A stretch of 64,000 nt of DNA, taken from Alentia gelatinosa. Lineage: Eukaryota > Annelida > Polychaeta > Phyllodocida > Polynoidae. Shown piece after piece: positions 60,501 through 64,000 of the stretch (the first letter of the stretch is position 1; the number at the start of each line of letters is the position of its first letter). The position numbers and the translations under genes were made by a program. Location: positions 43,751,950 through 43,815,949 of the forward strand of contig OX465579.1 in assembly GCA_950022655.1 (NCBI GenBank). The letters are read 5' to 3'. The notes below the pieces were generated by a model. That model did not search any database and was not told the origin of the DNA. It saw nothing but the letters and a program-made list of their open reading frames with translations.

Positions 60501-63500
60501 TGTGCGATAGTGTGCGATGCGACGGGTCCGTCGCATTGCACATGATGTGCGATGGATTCGTCGCACAGGTACAGAGTTCTTCCTATCATATTTGCATGGA
60601 AACTGTACTGCACTTCATTGGTTCCATTTAGTTACACAGGATACCTTGAGTAATCTTATTCTCAACAGTCCTTACATTAAGGGTGCATATCTATGGAATC
60701 CCCCATCATACAAATACCAAAAGTCTGCAGATTTAGAAAATGTTAAGAAATGTCTGAGAACATAATATTATGTGGTGAATTAATGATTGTGTTACTACTT
60801 CATTTCTCCATCTCATCTCATTCGAACATTTACCCAACACCTTCTCTTCTTTAGCCAACTATAAACCTTTTTTTTCTACTTTTAATTCTTCAAACCAGAC
60901 TTATGGATGATATCTCAATGCACAAAGATGTCCAGACAATGTATCAGAAAAACTCGCCTGTGCGAGAGATACAATAAACGATAAAAAAGAAATCATTGCT
61001 ACCTTGATGTTACCTACAGTCAACAACCACACCTTACAGCATCCACCTGGGTGCTAGGTCTCAGGAGGTGTGAAAGCTGTGAAAATGCCAGGGATAAGTG
61101 TGAGGGATGAAAAGTATCATTATTAATTTGATTAATCCTAATGAATATTAGAAATGAAGCTGTATATCTAGGCATATACATAGTAGTACCAGAAGCTTTG
61201 CGACGAATCCATCGCATCAGTGGGGCATACCCTGGATTTTCCCTGCGATTGAGTGCGATGAATCCATCGTATTAGGGGTCATAAACCCCGTCGATGGGGG
61301 CGTTTATGGGGCCATAAAACATGAGCGACAGTCGCATCGCACCAGTATACCTCCATATGCCAGGGTCCCCTAGTCCTAGAAATGAGGGTTCCCTAGTCTC
61401 AGTGGTGTGGTTTTTCGTAGGTTCAGATGGCAAAGGTTCCTGCGGCGGCGACTATGTACAATGCCCCAGATGCTAGCCATAAATACACATGTCTCAAGGA
61501 AGGCATTCACACAGAGACTATGTACATGTACTCTGTAAAGGGGAGTTTGTCTGAGGCATATGTACCAGGTGTGTCCTTCCTTATAAATCTGATCCGCCAA
61601 TTTTCCTCGAGCATGAGAAAGCCCTTATTCAGCAGCCTGTATTTTTGGACAGAGGAAAAATTATCGGAGACTGTGGAAAATGGGTAAAGTACACCAGTTT
61701 CAGGTACATGAGTCTCTTCGTGTGAATCCTGCTTTAGATCCTTACAAGTAGCAACTCCCATTGAGAAGGGCATTTATCTGATACAAATGACCCCCTTCGT
61801 GGATTCTCATCTCGGCAGAATGACATAACGTAATTATACATATATTAGATTTTCATACTAGACTATGACGTTTCCTGTACAATTCATTAGATTTGAGAAA
61901 TATCAAGTCTTTTACTCAACTGATCGAGGAATGAAGAAAACAACTCAGTGGCTGTGGACGTTGAAGATGGGATTTAGAATTTCATCCATCAGCATGCCCA
62001 TACACATAACTGCCCCACCTCACTTGGTTCATATTTTCAGGTCCTCTACAGGCCCACTCCATTTTATCATAAATGACCTTTGTCTACACTCAGGATGGGA
62101 AATATAATTTGAATCTAGAAGTTGCATGTAAAATCCTTGATTTTCGAATTAGAATAATAGGAACTTTCCAAGATGGCGTCTTCGTGTCTATCTGACCCTC
62201 AAGAAAGCATACCTATCCGCCTTTTCAAAAAGAAAGCATACATTTATCTCAAGATCTAAAGCGGTGTAATTGTAAAATTGAAGATAAAACAGTATGGCAT
62301 ACGGTAGAGAGGTATTCCTCTTAATGTGATTAATTTATCTACATAAGAAATATGGTATGTGTTGATCGGTGTGTATTCGGCTTTGCCAAAAAAGGACTAA
62401 ATGTCGCTTCTCGCTGAAAAACTGTACAGTGTGGACAGAAGAGGTTGTGATGTCAGTCACTGAAACATCCCAATGTCGCGTTGGGAAAGGTCAAGGGCTT
62501 CACTTGACAGGGTCCTGACACTGGTCAGCTATTAAAAGTCAGCATAGACGGGTGTATAGGGAATTCTTATAATAGTCCGCATTTAGACGATAATGGGTTA
62601 TTTTTGTTGACGTTCCGACATTGAGCCAGGCTATTCTCTGGACTGACAACAACACTGGTCACTTGAAGGTTTAATCTTTTTGGGGGGATTTTCACGTACA
62701 ACATTACATTCACGTCCATGAGATATTCATTCACAAGCGATAAATAGTGATTATTACCGTATAGATATCAGATAATATGACAAAGGAAGCGATGGATAAA
62801 GAAGCAAAAAGGAAAAAAGAATATTTCCATTGCAACAATCAGGGCATTGAAAGTAGATATATATCTGTTATGTAGAAACAAAAGACGATGTAGTGATCTC
62901 GACAGATTCGTCGTTGTCTTGATTAAATTACCTCAAAGCTAGACGTTATCATTGTTGTTACACTGAAAAAATAAAATGGCCACAAAGCTCCAGCTGGTCC
63001 TTGTACCCGCCAATGGTAACAATCTGATTCCTAGACGGATGCACATCCCTCAGCGTGAGTATGTATCCCAGTTCTCAGCCTGGAGAACGCCACCAGTCAC
63101 CTAACACCTTCCATATCAGCTCCATTGAGAGCGAAGAGCCCTGAGCGCAGGAATATGTTGGTGTATAAAGCCCCTAGAACCTCCTCCCGTGACTTGGAAT
63201 TTATGTAAAGGTTGAGAAGTCGCTGACATAAAGTCCTGTGGTGTTGTCATCACTATGTGTAGGTCTATTCTGAACTCTCTTACTGAACCGATCTGAATGC
63301 CTATATCAAAGATGATACAATAGGCTTAGTGTTCTGAATGCCTAATGTCTACCTACAGACACACACACATTCAAAACGAGACTATAAGCTTGACACAATT
63401 ACAGTGCTGACGCTGTAAAACCATCAAGCTGGAGCCAAACTGTGGGAGAGCTCTTCAAGCCAAAACTGTTTTCTTAGATGGAAATTTACTTCTTTTCCCG

Positions 63501-63883
63501 CGATCAGTACGCCATCTTTTTGTATAAAAAGTAGTAAAGTGAAAAATACCTCAACCTGCTAGTGGAAAGATAAGTAAATCCGCTTCGTGACTTGGTAATT
63601 CTAATAACCCTAAATAGAAGCACATGGAATAATCACGTTTCGATGGGCCATTTTTTCGAAGTGATGCGCTCCTTCTTCAGGGCAAGTGACACCAAAATAT
63701 TGTAATAATTTTTCACATTTAATATAGGAGCACCACTTACCCTGGCCTGGCCACCGTAGTGGTCGTCCAAGATGGCCGCATGCTCTGAAGACTGTCGGAA
63801 TGACGACCGCGCCCTCCGGCGGACTTGGTGTAAACTATAGAATTTGTGACCACAACGCATCTTATAGTTACTGAGGTCCAGAT
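30317..63883 (-). CDS. PDE7: cAMP phosphodiesterase, PDE7 family (multi-exon, continues beyond right edge)
   Basis: Hydrolyses cAMP to 5'-AMP. Coding exons, 5' to 3' on the minus strand: 63741-63883, 36383-36446, 35847-35942, 35379-35479, 33648-33779, 32983-33156, 32680-32742, 32234-32411, 30767-31873, 30317-30501. All have GT-AG borders and matching phases. The exon at 63741 starts in phase 1, so more 5' exons lie outside the window. Diagnostic PDE7 residues are [52 protein letters not shown] (here [12 protein letters not shown]), KRWSEQ and SPLFTEW. The metal-binding His/Asp set and the invariant Gln (in KIQSGF) are present. Beyond the catalytic domain there is a tail of about 370 residues, absent from vertebrate PDE7. 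The subtype (7A or 7B) cannot be assigned; this is probably the single invertebrate PDE7. Confidence 0.93.
30767..31873 (-). CDS. PDE7: PDE7 exon with end of catalytic domain and long regulatory-looking tail
   Basis: 1107 bp, phases 1 in and 1 out. The first 45 residues complete the catalytic domain ([14 protein letters not shown] then [15 protein letters not shown]). The remainder is low-complexity: an acidic patch (SSEEDDE), an Ile/Asn/Val run, then [16 protein letters not shown] and SRRHSLPV at about 31500, 31450 and 31392. A helical Ala/Leu-rich region follows, and Arg/Ser/Pro-rich sequence near the end ([17 protein letters not shown]). R-R-x-S fits the PKA/basophilic kinase consensus and R-x-x-S-x-P fits 14-3-3 binding, which suggests a phosphoregulated tail. 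Base composition is markedly GC-rich compared with the introns. Confidence 0.88.
32234..32411 (-). CDS. PDE7: PDE7 exon with third metal-site Asp (CADICNP)
   Basis: Acceptor GTTCAG then ATCGTTCTG, phase 0; donor TCTG/GTAAGA, phase 1. It encodes [20 protein letters not shown] and the [10 protein letters not shown] region. The Asp of CAD completes the metal-binding set and Q of KIQS is the invariant purine-clamping Gln. Confidence 0.93.
32680..32742 (-). CDS. PDE7: PDE7 small exon (21 codons)
   Basis: TTTTTCAG acceptor and GTAAGT donor, phase 0 both sides. Encodes [21 protein letters not shown], matching the LEDTRHRHLVLQ segment of PDE7. Confidence 0.9.
32983..33156 (-). CDS. PDE7: PDE7 exon (ENHHWRSAV ... 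LILATD)
   Basis: 58 codons, phase 0 at both ends, acceptor CTTGCAG, donor [18 protein letters not shown] and [11 protein letters not shown] are near-identical to vertebrate PDE7. Confidence 0.95.
33648..33779 (-). CDS. PDE7: PDE7 exon with HD metal motif THDLDHPG
   Basis: 44 codons, phase 0 at both ends, acceptor GCTTACAG, donor [21 protein letters not shown] carries the central His and Asp ligands. Confidence 0.95.
34550..34600. repeat. fragment of the GGCCGGGCTTGCG element
   Basis: CAATCCCACCAGTGGGGCCGGGCTTGCGCGTGTGTCAGG matches (in pieces) the left block at 60470-60500 and 53570-53610. It lies in a PDE7 intron. Confidence 0.5.
34960..35200. repeat. TTTATCCTACCCC-family copy abutting a 60-bp-arm foldback
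   Basis: 34960-35085 is the reverse complement of 1475-1590: GTGACATAAAGTGTNGTTTAT, CTGATACTGAAAAAATATGG and GGGGTAGGATAAAATCTAGA are shared in order. Directly adjoining, 35077-35137 and 35143-35200 form a foldback with arms CTCGTTTGAGTYTGAGTTTA ... TTTTGTTGGCTCC and a loop of about 5 bases (CTTCG region). It lies in the PDE7 intron between exons 33648 and 35379. Confidence 0.7.
35379..35479 (-). CDS. PDE7: PDE7 exon with signature [10 protein letters not shown]
   Basis: 33 codons plus two bases, acceptor GTCTGCAG, donor [26 protein letters not shown] contains the general-acid His and first metal ligand of class I phosphodiesterases. Confidence 0.95.
35847..35942 (-). CDS. PDE7: PDE7 exon (start of catalytic domain)
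   Basis: 31 codons with split Gly and final codons (phases 1 and 1). [18 protein letters not shown] aligns with the LFSLHGLIEYF segment. Acceptor TTTCCAG, donor GTAAGG. Confidence 0.9.
36383..36446 (-). CDS. PDE7: PDE7 exon (VGDWHFNVF)
   Basis: Acceptor TTTTGCAG, donor GTGAGT, phases 0 and 1. [20 protein letters not shown] matches the conserved VGxWxFDIFxxDRLTNG segment. Its phase-0 start allows joining to either the 63741 exon or the 42254 exon. Confidence 0.92.
36447..37100 (-). promoter_or_regulatory. GC-rich, CRE-containing intronic region just upstream of the core exons
   Basis: A CpG-rich block (about 36880-37000) contains a full CRE, TGACGTCA, at 36918-36925, a variant ATGACGTCC at about 36886, and GCCAGGCGGCGCGGCGGC. 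A long G-run (about 36642-36662) also lies here. The position just 5' of the exon at 36383 would suit an internal promoter or enhancer. Inference only. Confidence 0.25.
37101..38280. other. PDE7 intron, nothing recognised
   Basis: No gene, repeat family or conserved site seen here. Confidence 0.4.
38729..39160. repeat. tandem duplication (about 220 bp) in PDE7 intron
   Basis: TTATCCATCGYATACRAAGTCCCMATT occurs (in pieces) at about 38732 and 38953, each followed by AAAAATRTATGKGG, AAACCA and a later TAGTCCCTTTGT / CCCTATTG block. Two diverged copies. Confidence 0.6.
39200..42200. other. PDE7 intron, nothing recognised
   Basis: Several short open frames but no recognisable domain; a short ACAA run lies at about 40987-41001. 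Confidence 0.4.
42254..42475 (-). CDS. PDE7: candidate alternative first exon of PDE7
   Basis: An ATG-started open frame of 74 codons ends exactly at a strong donor (ATGACACAG/GTGAGC) in phase 0, the phase required by the exon at 36383. It is GC- and CpG-rich, unlike the intron around it. The peptide contains [17 protein letters not shown], an R-R-G-S motif reminiscent of the RRG(A/S)-type sequence in vertebrate PDE7 N-termini. Splicing this exon to 36383 would make a 773-residue protein lacking the 63741 exon, with an intron of about 5.8 kb. No transcript evidence is available from sequence alone, and the peptide is not clearly homologous to a known N-terminus. Confidence 0.45.
42476..42900 (-). 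promoter_or_regulatory. candidate promoter for the alternative PDE7 first exon
   Basis: A CpG-rich block (about 42770-42890; GCGCGCTGCC, GAGCGCCC, GCGCGCGGC-type words) lies directly upstream of the 42254-42475 exon. A TTATAA(AC) word at 42769-42777 reads TTTATAAG on the minus strand, about 300 bp from the ATG. This is consistent with a promoter but unproven. Confidence 0.3.
42901..50160. other. PDE7 intron, mostly featureless
   Basis: No coding domain is recognised. Notables are a G-run at about 46401-46411, a C-run at about 49687-49699, and a CRE (TGACGTCA) at 47007-47014 inside a GC-richer patch (46980-47100). Confidence 0.45.
47007..47014. promoter_or_regulatory. consensus CRE in PDE7 intron
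   Basis: TGACGTCA, the full palindromic cAMP-response element bound by CREB/ATF, in a local GC-rich patch. A single 8-mer alone is weak evidence. Confidence 0.25.
50162..50374. repeat. pair of GTACGGA hairpins
   Basis: GTACGGACCA-C-TGGTCCGTAC (50162-50182) is a perfect hairpin. About 160 bp on, GTACGGAAC and GGCAT (from about 50341) pair with ATGCC and GTTCCGTAC (to about 50374). Both begin with GTACGGA, so they are probably the inverted ends or subterminal repeats of one small element (about 50160-50375). Confidence 0.55.
50376..52000. other. PDE7 intron with a CRE cluster
   Basis: No gene recognised. At 51253-51295, AGACGTCAC, TGACGTCA (51277-51284, full CRE) and CACGTCATC stand within 45 bp. 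Confidence 0.4.
51252..51296. promoter_or_regulatory. cluster of CRE and CRE-like sites
   Basis: One perfect TGACGTCA (51277-51284) lies between GACGTCACG (51254) and CACGTCATC (about 51290). It sits about 8.8 kb upstream of the candidate alternative first exon. cAMP-driven transcription of a cAMP phosphodiesterase is a known feedback principle (for example PDE4), so the cluster is suggestive, not proof. Confidence 0.3.
52003..52075. repeat. degenerate telomere-like repeats
   Basis: GTTAGGGTTACGG, GGATAGGGAAATGGG and GGATAGGGTTAG-type words suggest a short, eroded (TTAGGG)n interstitial tract. Confidence 0.35.
52187..52250. repeat. four degenerate 16-bp tandem repeats
   Basis: GTCGAGTTCGTCATGG, GTTGAGTTCGTTACAG, GTCGAATGTTTTACGG and GTCGCGTTCGTTTCGG follow one another without gaps. 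Confidence 0.65.
52251..53520. other. PDE7 intron, nothing recognised
   Basis: AT-rich, no domain or clear repeat. Confidence 0.45.
53545..54036. mobile_element. old copy of the GGCCGGGCTTGCG element
   Basis: The left side holds CACATACAATCACCGGGCCGGGCTTGCGGGCGTGTGCGT (in pieces). The right side holds TTGCGACGAAGGTATCCCATC, GATTGGTTGCGATGATCCAT, TAAATACCGTGGATGGGCGT and CATGGGCCGATAAAAC. The same blocks occur in the same order near the two ends of the 60381-61345 element. Its ends are eroded. A partial copy of the left block is at 34550-34600. Confidence 0.55.
54110..55828. other. PDE7 intron, nothing recognised
   Basis: Contains a broken G-run at about 54818-54842 (potential quadruplex). 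No coding domain is recognised. Confidence 0.45.
55829..56140. repeat. nested foldback element with AAGCCTATAAGACAYCGAC ends
   Basis: AAGCCTATAAGACACCGACCC (about 55913) continues GATGGCTGTGCCCGATTYTAC and is mirrored by GTAGAATCGGGCACAGCC ... GGTCGGTGTCTTATAGGCTT (to about 56137). Inside, GATGTACGCACTTCACCGACCCG faces CGGGTCGGTGAAGTGCATACATC. A second direct AAGCCTATAAGACATCGAC lies at 55831. So inverted arms are nested within inverted arms. No coding capacity. Confidence 0.7.
56618..57000 (-). pseudogene. possible non-LTR retrotransposon RT C-terminal relic
   Basis: On the minus strand, [15 protein letters not shown] is followed (after a frame change) by [15 protein letters not shown], then [22 protein letters not shown] and a stop. 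The spacing resembles the C-terminal tail of CR1/L2-like ORF2 proteins (N-Y-x-L-R ... P-x-x-R ... SF ... LWN-x-LP ... FK-x-x-LK). Sequence similarity is weak and the frame is broken. Confidence 0.35.
57001..57760. other. PDE7 intron, nothing recognised apart from a CRE
   Basis: TGACGTCA at 57646-57653; otherwise no gene or repeat is recognised. Confidence 0.4.
57776..58005 (-). pseudogene. possible terminal exon with an ankyrin repeat, nested in PDE7 intron
   Basis: After a TTTTTATTTAG acceptor-like site (about 58006-58016) the minus strand encodes [11 protein letters not shown], then [21 protein letters not shown] and a stop at 57842-57844. TLHQL followed by ELV-x-LI-x-HG-x-x-V-x-ARD is the ankyrin-repeat pattern, with T-x-LH starting the first helix and the HG-x-x-V turn. 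An AATAAA (57775-57783 region) and an A-rich run follow 60 bp after the stop. It could be the last exon of a gene, or a retrocopy fragment. No upstream exon was found. Confidence 0.35.
58148..58790. other. PDE7 intron, nothing recognised
   Basis: No coding domain or repeat is recognised before the MITE. Confidence 0.4.
58791..58952. mobile_element. pogo/Tigger-like MITE
   Basis: It starts CAGTAGAAGCCCGCTTAACG after TA (58789-58790) and ends GCGGGGTTCTACTTTA. GTAAGCGGACACCCCG and CGGAACGGAGGGTGTCCGC repeat inside in both orientations. About 162 bp. Confidence 0.75.
58953..60380. other. PDE7 intron, nothing recognised
   Basis: AT-rich; no domain, family repeat or notable hairpin seen. Confidence 0.45.
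60381..61345. mobile_element. 965-bp TA-flanked element with terminal inverted repeats
   Basis: The left end CTGGTGCGATGCGATTGTCGC is mirrored by GCGACAGTCGCATCGCACCAG at the right, one mismatch in 21, and TA flanks both (60379-60380 and 61346-61347). Subterminal blocks are rich in GTCGCATCGCAC and GATGGATTCGTCGCA words in both orientations. The left part holds GGCCGGGCTTGCGCGCGTGTG. The middle is AT-rich and includes a non-LTR RT tail (60612-60765). No transposase is encoded. The TA duplication suggests a Tc1/mariner-type mobiliser, unproven. Confidence 0.75.
60612..60765 (+). pseudogene. C-terminal tail of a non-LTR RT inside the TIR element
   Basis: The frame reads [18 protein letters not shown], then [12 protein letters not shown] and a stop. 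This is the usual ORF2 C-terminus (GA-x-LWN-x-LP ... S-x-x-x-FKK-x-L-K/R-T) with LP changed to PP. Confidence 0.55.
61346..63740. other. PDE7 intron, nothing recognised
   Basis: Several short frames, no recognisable domain. Confidence 0.45.
63741..63883 (-). CDS. PDE7: upstream PDE7 exon ([11 protein letters not shown])
   Basis: Acceptor TTTTTTCTAG, donor GTAAGT, phases 1 and 0. [14 protein letters not shown] aligns with LLDEDYLGQAR of PDE7B, immediately before the residues of the 36383 exon. The preceding [13 protein letters not shown] corresponds to the basic SFQRY region. It is separated from the next exon by a 27.3-kb intron. Confidence 0.88.
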
Positions 63884-64000
63884 CTAGAAAAAAGAGAGAA
63901 TCCGATATAAACATGGAGGTATTATATAAATTGTGTATACTCATAGTAGACACTGATTCGATATATTCCCTTAAACAAAGACATGAAACAATTCAAGCTT

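Overview
The window is eukaryotic, almost certainly from an invertebrate animal. It has AT-rich, repeat-dense DNA, spliced genes with GT-AG introns, and many DNA-transposon relics. A lophotrochozoan (for example a mollusc) is my guess, but nothing here proves the clade. There are no bacterial features.

Left part (1-27 kb) is transposon territory. It holds short inverted-repeat (MITE-like) elements, a 175-bp CA microsatellite and a long foldback at 3.2 kb. The main element is a nearly complete tyrosine-recombinase retrotransposon of the Ngaro/DIRS type (6171-10856): Gag, a frameshifted RT/RNase H ORF, an intact tyrosine recombinase, and 107-bp direct repeats each holding an inverted-repeat recombination-like site. 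It is followed by a TTAA-flanked piggyBac-type MITE (11038-11404). Next comes a PIF/Harbinger pair in convergent orientation: a MADF-like DNA-binding protein gene on + (12.16-13.8 kb) and a four-exon DDE transposase on - (13.9-17.76 kb) spoiled by a single stop codon, with a GC-skewed minisatellite in its third intron. A non-LTR RT relic lies at 20.5-21.2 kb.

Right part (about 28-64 kb, and beyond the right edge) is one host gene on the minus strand: a cAMP phosphodiesterase of the PDE7 family. Ten exons can be phased, nine of them forming a continuous frame from 36446 down to the stop at 30317. An upstream PDE7 exon lies at 63741-63883 and a candidate alternative first exon at 42254-42475; both end in the phase needed to join the exon at 36383-36446. 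The catalytic HD metal site is complete. The protein has an unusual long C-terminal tail with three R-x-x-S-x-P motifs.

The 27-kb intron of PDE7 (36.4-63.7 kb) carries several consensus CREs (TGACGTCA), foldback elements, a 965-bp TA-flanked terminal-inverted-repeat element containing a non-LTR RT tail, another RT relic, and a possible ankyrin-repeat terminal exon with its own AATAAA. Large parts of the intron show nothing recognisable.
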